Source of the DNA: Escarpia spicata
Taxonomy: Eukaryota > Annelida > Polychaeta > Sabellida > Siboglinidae
DNA length: 64,000 nucleotides
Assembly (NCBI GenBank): GCA_963995525.1
Contig: OZ023214.1
Location: forward strand, 38,014,309 to 38,078,308
Reading direction: 5' to 3'
In this document: positions 37,063 through 48,800 of the stretch, in pieces
How positions within the stretch are numbered: the first letter of the stretch is position 1
How the letters are laid out: each line of letters starts with the position of its first letter
Notes under the pieces: model-generated
What the model was told of the DNA's origin: nothing
Seen by the model: the letters and a program-made list of their open reading frames with translations, nothing else
The model's database searches: none
Position numbers and translations under genes: made by a program

Positions 37063-38657
37063 GCACGCACTCGCTGACGACTAGTGTGTCATTTCCTAGT
37101 ACATACATTTGTAACCAGGGAGGTATAGTACATATATGTTACTGTGCACCAATGTACCTCGCCTTGTCGGTCGAGTCCCACTCGTCTTACAGCACCGTCC
37201 GTTCTGTTGGCGACTTCTCCACGTGCCACATTCAACCTTGAACGCTACTACGGCAGGTGACTCCCATGCGCTGCACCGTGCTGTTAGACACCGAATTACC
37301 AGCTCATATGTGGGACAACAGAATCTCGCGCTGTTTACTAGACATTATAGATACATGTCACATTTTACCTTGTTGTACATTACGCGTATGGCAGCGTGTT
37401 GCTTAACGTGCGTGTTTTACATTATATTATAAGAATAATTATTTACAACATAGTATCCACGTTTATTTATTAGCTAGTATAGTTTAATTTTGTATTATAA
37501 AGCGTAAGGGAGGCATTAGCTCGGAATTTGTTGATCGTTAAATGAAACTTGCTTTTATTGTTATATTCGTACAACGGTAGACACTTACACACAGCTAAAC
37601 AATACCTCATTTAATTTCAAAGACAGACACAACTGATAATTTAGTCATGTATAGCCATGTGTAAAAGGTGTGCACAGTATGACTAACAAACCGTTAACCG
37701 TTTCAACATGGCAGTGTCGTATGTGTTACACTAAGCATTCATTCTCAGACAAAAGTGCACCGTCGTTGAATAGTAATGTTGTTCGGAATATAGTCTATTG
37801 TTGGCAAAAGGGGTGTTCCTGACCGATGTCTAGCATTTAATTCAATGTGGGAAACAACGCTGATTGCTAGCGTATCTACCGCGCTGTGTCAGATATGCCG
37901 GGCCACCGAAGTCCACAGCATTTTAAAAACAAAACGCTAATCGCTCTTTCCTATATTCTGATAAGATCTCGCAGCAATATTCATATATTTGTTCCAGAAT
38001 GTACGAGCTGACGTCTTCCTTTAAACAAAGTAACGACGTTTTATATGATACCTGTTTGGAAAGCTCCCCAACTGGTTACACCTCTAGGTTAGTATCATTG
38101 AATCATCACTCCCATGGTGTACGTTAACAGTACGTCTGCCGTACCTACACTCTTGTCTACTAGTTACTCCCCGCATGCTTTTACGAACCCAATCACGCCC
38201 TCGGGTTGTGTTTACTGTTATCTTCAACATTGTAAGTACTATCGTGTGTCACGTACATGTTAGTTATGTAAACTTATGTTTATTCACATACCAGTGCAAC
38301 CTTCTAGGATCGTATGAATCAATCAGGACAGTGGTCAAGGAAACTTGTTCCTTATACAACCATTGGACACGAAACTAGAGGAACCCGTCCCGAGGCGAAC
38401 GTTCCACATCAGATGACACTCCCACTTCCGCGATAAATCTCCTCAATAGCAGAAAGTTACCATCAAACAACGACTCAATCGGAGCTAACTGTTCAATTAC
38501 AATGCCTAATTAACGGACGGTGATTGCTCCTAGGCGACTAGATAATTACATGAAACCTAACAATTACAGTCGGCATCGGAGCAATGAAGTCAAAAACTGT
38601 GTGGCATTTGCACTTGAAACTTTTGTTATTAGAACAGCCAAAGTCACAACCGACATC
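37063..38657 (+). promoter_or_regulatory. upstream region of copy D; core promoter deleted
   Basis: The sequence aligns with 42600-43813 upstream of copy E ('gcgacttctcc', 'caattacaatgcctaattaa', 'agataattacatgaaaccta'). Near 38617 the alignment jumps. The equivalent of about 130 bp in copy E, from just after the ATTTGCAT octamer to the 5' leader 'cttttgtt..agaacagcc', is missing. This takes out the TATATAAA box and probable start site. The octamer is also altered to ATTTGCAC. Confidence 0.65.
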
Positions 38658-41357
38658 ATGTCTTTCGAGGTATGGGATGAGTCCTTCCGTGTGATGGTAA
38701 GTACATATGCTTCTAACTGATACTGGTAATTTCTGTATGTACGTATGTACACATCTACATCGTTGTCAACATATTGCCTGGATACTGCTTCCGGAAGAAG
38801 TTGCGATGGTGTTTGATTGAGGACCTCTGCTAGGGAGTCAAGTGAAAATTTGATGGGGTTTTATTGGATGTGGGATGCAAAGAAATGTTTGCAACGCATT
38901 GCGTTCAACCCAAAGAAATGTATTCATTCATATAAGAAGTTACCTTTACCGTTGTCGTCACTGAAAAGAGGTTTATGCACAATGATTAGGTTAGGATTAT
39001 TCTACGTGTCGTTATGCTTGCGTCGTTTTGTAGTATATTACATTGTTTCACAGCATTGCTTGCCAGATTAGATATGCATCATTTCAACAAACACTTTATT
39101 TAGATACATTAATGTGTTGCAATTGACGGGCAACATATTCTTATCTTACATTATTTTAACCGCTCACTACAACGTCAACGCTTGACACAATCGTGAGTCA
39201 CGCCATTATACTCTTTGATACTACTTTGTCATCTGCCTTCTACTTCTTCTACATTAATGTGTTTCTTGCAGTACGACAACATCGACGCTGAACACAAGGC
39301 CATCTTTGAGTGCATCTTCAACTGCACCAATGACCCAAAAAGTGCTCCGCTCATCACAAAATTGTATGACGTCACCGCCGATCACTTCACGGATGATGAG
39401 GTAAGGCTTTTAATTTACATTACCAGTTGTAACGGATTTGTAACTGATTTGATCTAACATCAAGGCAAACGCGAGATTAAATGATCTTGTTGTAACAATG
39501 AGTGGTAACTGGTTTCACAAGTGTATTGTCATCAATAACAAGTCATTTTTATTTTAGTTACATCGTCTCTTGGAATGGTTGCATATGTATTAATGGTATG
39601 CCAGGGATGCAATAGACAATCTGTGTAATTGCCTTGAGCATATAGGGGAATGGTTGCGGTCCAATTCACTGAAGCTAAACGACCAGAAGACGGATGTCGT
39701 GGTATTCGGCACCAAGCACAAGTTGCCACTGATGAAGGGTATCCGCATAACCATTGGTGATGCAACTCTGAGCGCATCATCTAATGTTCGTAACCTTGGC
39801 GTCATATTCGACTCATCCCTCGGCATGGCGAACCATGTCTGTGTCATCTGCCGAACAGCCTACATGCACCTACACAACATTAGCCGTATCAGACGTTACC
39901 TTACCGTAGATGCGACGAAATCATTAGTCCACGCCTTCGTCATGTCCAGACTGGATTATGGGAATGCGCTGCTTGCTGGACTACCACTTGAACATTTGAA
40001 TAAACTCCAACGCATTCAAAACATGGCAGCAAGAATCATTACTCTTACACCTCGCCGAGATCACATTACCCCAATCCTGAAAGAACTGCACTGGCTACCT
40101 GTGAAATGTCGAATCGAATTCAAGATTCTTATGCATGTGTATCGATGTCTGAACGGCACCGGACCATTGTACCTGGAGAACATGCTGAAGACACAGTGCT
40201 CTGCAGGGCGCACACGTTCGTCCCAACAATATCTGCTATACGTGCCGCGAACGAAGCTTGTTAGTTTTGGTGATCGTGCATTCGAAGTGATAGGACCTCG
40301 ATTATGGAATCTGCTGCCGTTTCACATAAAATGTAGTGGAAACCTAACACTGTTCAAACGGACTCTGAAAACGCACATGTTCAAAGCGGAATACTGTTGA
40401 CATTTTACTTTCTTTGACATTTTACTCCTAAACTTATATTTTATTTATCTACCCACGATTGCATATATGTAAATATTATATTTATTATTTATTCTATATA
40501 TACATAAAGTATCTTATATATCTTAATAATGTTTAAATAACAGCTTTATATATACATATTTTTATTTATCTATTTTTAGTAATTAAATAAAATTGTTCTG
40601 TTTTTATAATTATTATATCAAATTTGTATTTTATATCTACTGTGCACATACCTTTGCTAAATTTTAATGTTTTATGATATTAGCTTCTTGTACAGCGCTC
40701 TGAGCATTTTATTGGAAATTGTGCTCTATAAAAAATAAATATTATTATTATTATATTTGATGGGGTTTTATTGGATGTGGGATGCAAAGAAATGTTTGCA
40801 AATTGTTCAAAATTGTCCAAATCGTTTAGTGGCTTTATTGGTCAACGTATCATTGGGTTTAAATGTATTATATTTTAGACTTGGATTGTCAACTGGGTTT
40901 ATTCCATACTAAATCATCAATGCACAATTCTTTCTCAGGGCATGATGGTGAAGGCAAACTACTCGGATACCGCCAACCACAAGCAGATTCACAAGGACTT
41001 CCTCGCCAAGATCAAGTCGTTGAAGGCTCCCCTCGATGACGCCAGCCTCGCTTGGGCCAAGCAGTGGTGAATGTCTTCGTTGTTTCTAATTTGTAACGAA
41101 TGAATGCCATAACAGATATTGCCGTCCAAAACCAGGCTTCTGTGTATATTATAAAATAGCAATAAAACTACAAATTAAACCTGTTCGGCCACTGAAAGCA
41201 TAAATTAATAATAGCATTGCTTACGGTTGTTTTGCACACTCTGATGAATGGTACCAATTCCCGTTTCAGGCTGGTCGGCCACATGAAGGGCATTGAATTC
41301 AAGTACAAGGGCAAACGTACTCCTACTAACGAACTGCTGATGAAAGATACCAACTGA
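38658..41357 (+). CDS. hemerythrin copy D, altered (127 aa reading frame)
   Basis: Exons are 38658-38696, 39272-39400, 40939-41066 and 41270-41357, with GT-AG borders throughout and one open frame. Exon 1 (MSFEVWDESFRVM) lacks the five codons for PDPYV, a 15-nt in-frame loss. Exon 2 ends HFTDDE, placing Asp where the bridging ligand Glu (Glu60 in copy E, Glu58 in sipunculan numbering) belongs. Exon 4 reads LVGHMKGIEFKYKGKRTPTN, placing Glu where the other bridging ligand Asp belongs. A 24-nt deletion removes the last two codons and the stop, and translation runs on through RTPTNELLMKDTN to TGA 41355-41357. All five histidine ligands remain. Intron 2 carries a LINE fragment. AATAAA lies at 41733-41738. 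With the core promoter also deleted, decay is more likely than new function, but the frame is unbroken. Confidence 0.75.
38848..38894 (+). repeat. 47-bp direct repeat in intron 1 of copy D
   Basis: The 47 bp beginning atttgatggggttttattgg recur exactly at 40755-40801 in intron 2 of the same gene, directly after the LINE 3' end. It lies within an inserted stretch (about 38810-39060) that is not present in intron 1 of copy E. Confidence 0.9.
39606..40755 (+). mobile_element. LINE 3' fragment in intron 2 of copy D
   Basis: The frame from about 39606 reads DAIDNLCNCLEHIGEWL, RSNSLKLNDQKTDVVVFG, NVRNLGVIFDSSL, FVMSRLDYGNALLAGLPLE, LQRIQNMAARIITLTPRRDH, ILKELHWLPVKCRIEFKI and LWNLLPFHIK, ending at 40400. 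This is the region C-terminal to the RT catalytic site (from the SLKLN motif onward) in CR1/Jockey-group LINEs. An AT-rich 3' UTR ends in AAATAAATATTATTATTATT. The frame is intact for 265 codons but lacks the endonuclease and catalytic RT. Homology of the host intron with copy E ends at 'ggtatgccagg' (39605) and resumes at 'tcgtttagtgg' (about 40823). Confidence 0.88.
40755..40801 (+). repeat. 47-bp direct repeat at LINE 3' junction
   Basis: Exact second copy of 38848-38894. It sits between the LINE tail and resumption of intron 2 homology, so it looks like templated filler added when the insertion was joined. Confidence 0.9.
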
Positions 41358-41732
41358 CAATCGGAAATGGAACATTGTTTTATATCTGTCGTACGTTATA
41401 CCAAATACACTGTAAAAGGTCTGCTGTGGTTATTGTTGACTTGTCACATGCACGGTCGCCTCTTCGACGGAGTTGACTATCCATGTTGGCAACGTACACG
41501 AAGTGCGAATCGTTGTGTCGTTCGACGTAGCTGCTGTGTCAATGTGCACTATCGAAACGTTGTCAGTGTCGTCACGTGATGTACAGAAGCGACAACGTCA
41601 GCTAAGCTAGTAACTGTGTGTATGCGACAATCATTTTTTGCAAATGCTAAAAATCAATGAACTGGGCCAACCGGATACGAACATTCGATTTGTTTTGTTA
41701 TGTACACCTGTTGTTGATTGAAATGTCGTCAA

Positions 41733-41738
41733 AATAAA
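41733..41738 (+). promoter_or_regulatory. poly(A) signal of copy D
   Basis: AATAAA in the same context as in copy B (ttgattgaaat..tcaaaataaa), about 380 bp after the stop codon. Confidence 0.55.
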
Positions 41739-42419
41739 ATACTATTTACTTCATGTGTTTGTTGCAACTACATGAATCGTTCCAGTATAATATTATTTGT
41801 ATTCGAATAACCTATAGGGGCTTCACAAGTCACTTGCTCATTCCAGATATACAGGTTATTTTTGTTTAGTGGAAATGTCTAAGCAGTTGTGGATCCAAAT
41901 AATACATTGGTTAGACGGGCAATGGTTGGATGTGAGAGAGCATGGTACTAATTCAATTTGAACGTTTCGACGGCGAAACTCTCACATCGCAAACAATGCT
42001 TCAGGCTTATTAAACGCAATTTAACGACAATACACATTCAACATATCTTCCACGTATAGTATGAACATTATAATCATAAATAAATGAAGAACATACAAAT
42101 TCATATTGATCTATACACAAATGCACCGTTAATCTATAATACACAGGTATCAGCTGGGTTATTTTATGGATTCGGGCATTTGGTCTGGGCCCTATCGAAT
42201 ATATTTTGACAGTGACTTTTTACCAGTTCTTCAGCGTAACGCTAGGGAAACGTTACACTACCTGTAGTTATTCGTACCGCACACGAGTCTAAAAGACGTT
42301 TCCGTTATCATATTACGGCTGCAGCATGTGTATATTCAATGACATTAATAACGCTCGACTTCTATAATTGTCTAATACACGCTTTGATTTCGTGAAGGCG
42401 TATAACCAGGATATCACAC
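41739..42419. other. non-coding, start of unit E
   Basis: No gene. The last 100 bp match the start of unit D ('tatattcaatg', 'gatttcgtgaa'). Confidence 0.5.
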
Positions 42420-42600
42420 TGGTACGTATGTACGCGTCCATACACACGCGCGCAAGCATGCAGCGACTACATGCATGCATTCATAAATACCTACACACAT
42501 GTACACACACACACAAGCATACATGCACACACGTGTACACACATATACACATATACACACATACACACACGCACGCACGCACACACATACATTCATAACG
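42420..42600. repeat. CACA/CATA/CACG array (unit E)
   Basis: A short compound array of about 180 bp, the smallest among the D/E-type units. It occupies the same place as 36320-37062 in unit D. Confidence 0.85.
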
Positions 42601-43813
42601 TGTTCCCCGTGTATCTCGCCTTGCCGCTCGAGTGCCACACGCCACTTTGCAGGCTACGTTCTCACGTCGACTTCTCATACTACGTGTCAACTTAGAACGG
42701 CACGATCGCAGGTCGTTTCCAGGCACTGGCCCCATGCCATGGAAATAATTAATTACCAGTCGAACTACGGGAAAACAGGACCCACGTACTGTTTAGAAGA
42801 CAATAGAGATATTCTCCAATACCTTTTAACATGTTTTACCTTTCCTTTTTGGCAGCGCTAACCACTAATTGTTATTTATAATGTATTAACATTTTATTTA
42901 TTATGTAGTTTTATGTAATTTTAATATGTACTCTCTTACGTTTTATTTCACTTATTGCCGCATTCAATGGTCTGTAAATAAGTGTTAGTATTGTAATTGT
43001 GCCATCTATTAAAGGAGTACACCTTACAACTAGTGTACTTTTGGTATGTAACACCGAATCACTATACACGTGATCCAACAGGGTACGTTCACAGTACGTA
43101 TAACGTGCGTTCGTCTGGATGTATTAATGAATCCCCTCACGCTGGTACGAAACACGACCTCGGTTTGGGTTTAATTTTATGTTGGAAATATTCAACACAA
43201 GCACTTGTATGTTGCAAAAGAATGCATTTTAATAATTATGTGGACCGTAATGTTACGGTTTTGCCCATCAACTTTACGACTTGATGGTCCTATGGTTTTT
43301 GCAAATAATATAATGTTTGTGTTTTTCATACAGTTATGTACAGTGGTTTGGGAGTGTTTTTATTCAACCACTTTTAAAAAGAAGCGGATGGTTTCATTCC
43401 TAGGAGAATGTCCATGAATGAATAACACTCCATTTCCGCGGTAGAAATATCCATTGGCAGAAAGTGATCGACAAACTCAATCAGAGAGAATTGCTCGATT
43501 ATAATATATAATTAACGGACAGTAATTGCTCCTAAGCATCTAGATAATTACATGAAACCTAACAATTACAACTTGCATCAAAGAAATGAAGTAAATAATT
43601 GCGTGACATTTGCATGCTAAATTATATTCAAATGACTTCTGGTTTGTTGTGTTGATTGGTGGCCTTGTAGCGACTCGGGTGTAGCGTTCGCACGTATACC
43701 AGTGAATACCCGGGCTATATAAACTGCGATCGGTCCTACACTAGGCATCCACATCGAAGACTTCAGACTTTTGTTGCGAGAGCAGCCGAAGTTACAAAGT
43801 TACAGCCGACATC
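42601..43813 (+). promoter_or_regulatory. copy E upstream region and promoter
   Basis: TATATAAA lies at 43716-43723, 91 bp before the ATG. An octamer ATTTGCAT lies at 43608-43615. The leader 'agcagccgaagttacaaagt' and 'gacatcATG' match copies B and D. The region from 42610 to about 43610 aligns with that of copy D, so these two units share a more recent ancestor. Confidence 0.7.
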
Positions 43814-44067
43814 ATGTCTTTCGAGGTTCCAGACCCCTATGTATGGGACGAGTCCTTCCGTGTGATGGTAAGTACAATAGTATATAATATTATTGCATCT
43901 ATCTTATCTGTGTAATAGTAGTTTGTCATAATTATTCGATTTGACAGCGAGGGCTGCTAGATCAACGGGACATCACGCAGTGTACGTGTTCACTAAGACA
44001 AAATAATATGTTACAAACAGCAGATATTATTATATATTATACAACAACGTGAACTGTAACAGAACAT

Positions 44068-44099
<32 letters not shown>

Positions 44100-45310
44100 T
44101 GTATGTATGTATATGTATATATATATGTATATATATATATACGTTGTTTCCTTACTGTTAGTTTGTTGCTATTATATAAACATACAGTACACCTGCTCAT
44201 AGTGGTTTAACTGTTGTGGACGTATTGGTACCGACGTCTTCTGTTTCTTGCAGTACGACAACATCGACACCGAACACAAGGCCATCTTCGAGTGCATCTT
44301 CAACTGCGCCAAGGATCCAAAAAGTGCTCCGCTCATCACGAAACTCTATGACGTCACCGCCGATCACTTCACGGATGAGGAGGTCAGAGATCTTACATTA
44401 CCAGTTATAACGAATTTACGTTAGCTTCCATACAAAGATGACGTTGTGTAATTTGGTTGTAGCCATGGCGGATAACTGGTGTCTAACATAGCATACCAAT
44501 TGAGATCAGTGATAAATATGTCACCTCTTAAGTTTTTCGTCCCTTAGAATGAATACGTTCATACTGATGGTATGCCAGGATTCCAAGTTCGTTAGGATTC
44601 CATAGGGACTGGACAGAACAGCGGAGTGCAATGACTCTACCGCAATATGTATCATATTTATCAGGTCGTTTAGTGGCGTTTGCGGTTAACATTTCATTGG
44701 GTGTAATTGCAATGGCTTTCTTATGAGTCTCCATTGGGCTTATACCATATCAAATGAATCCAGTCTGAGGATATACCGACAATCACAATTTGTGCAATGC
44801 GTTCGCAGGGCATGATGGTGAAGGCAAACTACTCGGATACCGCCAACCACAAGCAGATCCACAACAACTTCCTCGCCAAGATCAAGTCGTTGAAGGCTCC
44901 CCTCGATGACGCCAGCCTCGCCTGGGCCAAGCAGTGGTGAGTGTCTTCGTTGTTTCTAAGCCATATGCCATGACGAATATCACTGCTGTACACAGTAACA
45001 AAATACTAAATATTACCATTCCATAACCAAACGGGAACAATTGTTAGAGCAATTTTAAAAGATTGTCAACAACAGTTACTATTCAAAACACTAGTGCATT
45101 TTGGACAGAACGTGACGTTGAGCTGCTGAGAGAGGCAACGGCTAGAAACAAAACACGACATATGCAGTTATTTATTCTGATCAACCGCTGGAAGCAGAGG
45201 ATTATTGTAGAAACGATCACTTGTACAACGTAAGCCACTGTTCGATTTTCCGTTATAGGCTGGTCGGCCACATCAAGGGCATTGATTTCAAGTACAAGGG
45301 CAAGCTGTAA
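43814..45310 (+). CDS. hemerythrin copy E (intact, 4 exons, 120 aa)
   Basis: Oxygen-binding di-iron protein as for copy B. Exons are 43814-43867, 44254-44382, 44809-44936 and 45259-45310. The product begins MSFEVPDPYVWDESFRVM, continues YDNIDTEHKAIFECIFNCAK and ends LVGHIKGIDFKYKGKL. Ligands are His26, His56, Glu60, His75, His79, His108 and Asp113, all canonical. The exon 2 donor is gtcaga, weaker than the gtaa-type donors of the other copies, but +1, +2 and +5 are conserved. Intron 1 contains an AT-alternating tract (about 44068-44140). Promoter and ORF are intact. With its KGIDFKYKGKL tail it is the closest of the copies to the usual family consensus, so I take it as a reference for the others. 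Length 120 aa is normal for the family (about 113-120). Confidence 0.95.
44068..44140. repeat. AT-alternating tract in intron 1 of copy E
   Basis: ATATAT with GTAT interruptions; absent from the equivalent intron of copy B. Confidence 0.85.
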
Positions 45311-45837
45311 ACTGGTGCGTTCTCCAAACGTTCTGGAAGCTACCAATTGGCAACGGAACATAAATCGTTGTTGTATGCCTGTCGAACATTACGCCAAAGA
45401 CATTGTAAACAGAACCGATGTGTATGTCAAACACGGTCGCCTTTTGAATACTGTTGACATTTGCGTAATGTCGTAACGTTGTCAGTGGCGTCACGTGATC
45501 TACTGAAGCACAACGTCAGCTAGTCATTGTCGGTCCGCGACAATCGTTCGTAGATAAATGCATGTAACAATAAACTGGTGCAATCGAACTGACACCCTCG
45601 AATTGTTTGTTGTGCATCTGTTGTTGATTGAAAATTTACTTCGAGTTTGTTGCAAGTGTGTAAACCATCTCAGAATAATACTATTTTGTATTCGCCAAAT
45701 CGCTGTGGTGTGTATGTCTCCCGGACATGTCAGACCTCTTATTTAATGGATATGTCGGTGTAGTGTTATAGGCGTAGACACACGAAAACTCCCACGCGCT
45801 TACGCACTCAATCCTTCACACGATCACGCACAATATA
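45311..45837 (+). promoter_or_regulatory. 3' UTR of copy E
   Basis: Conserved with other units but shortened: the stretch holding AATAAA in copies B and D is missing, and the first candidate signal is AATAAA at 45569-45574 ('gtaacaataaactgg'). CA-rich sequence begins at about 45830. Confidence 0.55.
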
Positions 45838-48800
45838 CACATGCATGCACTCACGCACGCATACACACACGCACGCACGCACGCACACACGCCAGGTACT
45901 CTCGCTCCAGACACGCTTGTTCCAGACACACTCGTTCCAGACACACTTGCTCCAGACACACTCGCTCAAGACACATACGCTCTGGACACACTCCAGACAC
46001 ACTCGCTCAAGACACACTCGTTCTAGACACACTCCAGACAAACTCGCTCAAGACACACTCGTTCTAGACACACTCCAGACACACTCGTTGTAGACACACT
46101 CCAGGCACACTCGCTCAAGACACACTCGTTCTAGACACACTCCAGACACACTCGTTCAATACACACTCGTTCTAGACACACTCCAGACACACTCGTTCTA
46201 GACACACTCCAGGCACACTCGCTCAAGACACACTCGTTCTAGACACACACTCCAGACACACTCGTTCAAGACACACTCGTTCTAGACACACACTCCAGAC
46301 ACACTCGCTCAAGACACACTCGTTCTAGACACACACTCCAGACACACTCGTTCTAGACACACACTCCAGACACACTCGCTCAAGACACACTCGTTCTAGA
46401 CACACTCCAGACACACTCGTTCAATACACACTCGTTCTAGACACACTCCAGACACACTCGCTCAAGACACACTCGTTCTAGACACACTCCAGGCACACTC
46501 GCTCAAGACACACTCGTTCTAAACACACTCCAGACACACTCGCTCAAAACACACTCGTTCTAAACACACTCCATGCACACTCGCTCAAGACACACTCGTT
46601 CTAGACACACTCCAGGCACACTCGCTCAAGACACACTCGTTCTAGACACACTCCAGGCACACTCGCTCAAGACACACTCGTTCTAGACACACTCCAGGCA
46701 CACTCGCTCAAGACACACTCGTTCTAGACACACTCCAGGCACACTCGCTCAAGACACACTCGTTCTAGACACACTCCAGGCACACTCGCTCAAGACACAC
46801 TCGTTCTAGACACACTCCAGGCACACTCGCTCAAGACACACTCGTTCTAAACACACTCCAGACACACTCGTTCAATACACACTCGTTCTAGACACACTCC
46901 AGACACACTCGCTCAAGACACACTCGTTCTAGACACACACTCCAGACACACTCGTTCAAGACACACTCGTTCTAGACACACACCATACACACTCGCTCAA
47001 GACACACTCGTTCTAAACACACTCCATGCACACTCGCTCAAGACACACTCGTTCTAGACACACTCCAGACACATTCCACACACTCCAGACACACTCGCTC
47101 AAGACACACTCGTTCCAGACACACTTGCTCCAGACACACTCGCTCAAGACACATACGCTCTGGACACACTACAGACACACTCGCTCAAGACACACTCGTT
47201 CTAGACACACTCCAGACAAACTCGCTCAAGACACACTCGTTCTAGACACACTCCAGACACACTCGTTGTAGACACACTCCAGGCACACTCGCTCAAGACA
47301 CACTCGTTCTAGACACACTCCAGACACACTCGTTCAATACACACTCGTTCTAGACACACTCCAGACACACTCGTTCTAGACACACTCCAGGCACACTCGC
47401 TCAAGACACACTCGTTCTAGACACACACTCCAGACACACTCGTTCAAGACACACTCGTTCTAGACACACACTCCAGACACACTCGCTCAAGACACACTCG
47501 TTCTAGACACACACTCCAGACACACTCGTTCTAGACACACACTCCAGACACACTCGCTCAAGACACACTCGTTCTAGACACACTCCAGACACACTCGTTC
47601 AATACACACTCGTTCTAGACACACTCCAGACACACTCGCTCAAGACACACTCGTTCTAGACACACTCCAGGCACACTCGCTCAAGACACACTCGTTCTAA
47701 ACACACTCCAGACACACTCGCTCAAAACACACTCGTTCTAAACACACTCCATGCACACTCGCTCAAGACACACTCGTTCTAGACACACCCCAGGCACACT
47801 CGCTCAAGACACTCGTTCTAGACACACTCCAGGCACACTCGCTCAAGACACACTCGTTCTAGACACACTCCAGGCACACTCGCTCAAGACACACTCGTTC
47901 TAGACACACTCCAGGCACACTCGCTCAAGACACACTCGTTCTAGACACACTCCAGGCACACTCGCTCAAGACACACTCGTTCTAGACACACTCCAGACAC
48001 ACTCGTTCAATACACACTCGTTCTAGACACACTCCAGACACACTCGTTCTAGACACACTCCAGGCACACTCGCTCAAGACACACTCGTTCTAGACACACA
48101 CTCCAGACACACTCGTTCAAGACACACTCGTTCTAGACACACACTCCAGACACACTCGCTCAAGACACACTCGTTCTAGACACACACTCCAGACACACTC
48201 GTTCTAGACACACACTCCAGACACACTCGCTCAAGACACACTCGTTCTAGACACACTCCAGACACTCGTTCAATACACACTCGTTCTAGACACACTCCAG
48301 ACACACTCGCTCAAGACACACTCGTTCTAGACACACTCCAGGCACACTCGCTCAAGACACACTCGTTCTAAACACACTCCAGACACACTCGCTCAAAACA
48401 CACTCGTTCTAAACACACTCCATGCACACTCGCTTAAGACACACTCGTTCTAGACACACTCCAGGCACACTCGCTCAAGACACACTCGTTCTAGACACAC
48501 TCCAGGCACACTCGCTCAAGACACACTCGTTCTAGACACACTCCAGGCACACTCGCTCAAGACACACTCGTTCTAGACACACTCCAGGCACACTCGCTCA
48601 AGACACACTCGTTCTAGACACACTCCAGGCACACTCGCTCAAGACACACTCGTTCTAGACACACTCCAGGCACACTCGCTCAAGACACACTCGTTCTAAA
48701 CACACTCCAGACACACTCGTTCAATACACACTCGTTCTAGACACACTCCAGACACACTCGCTCAAGACACACTCGTTCTAGACACACACTCCAGACACAC

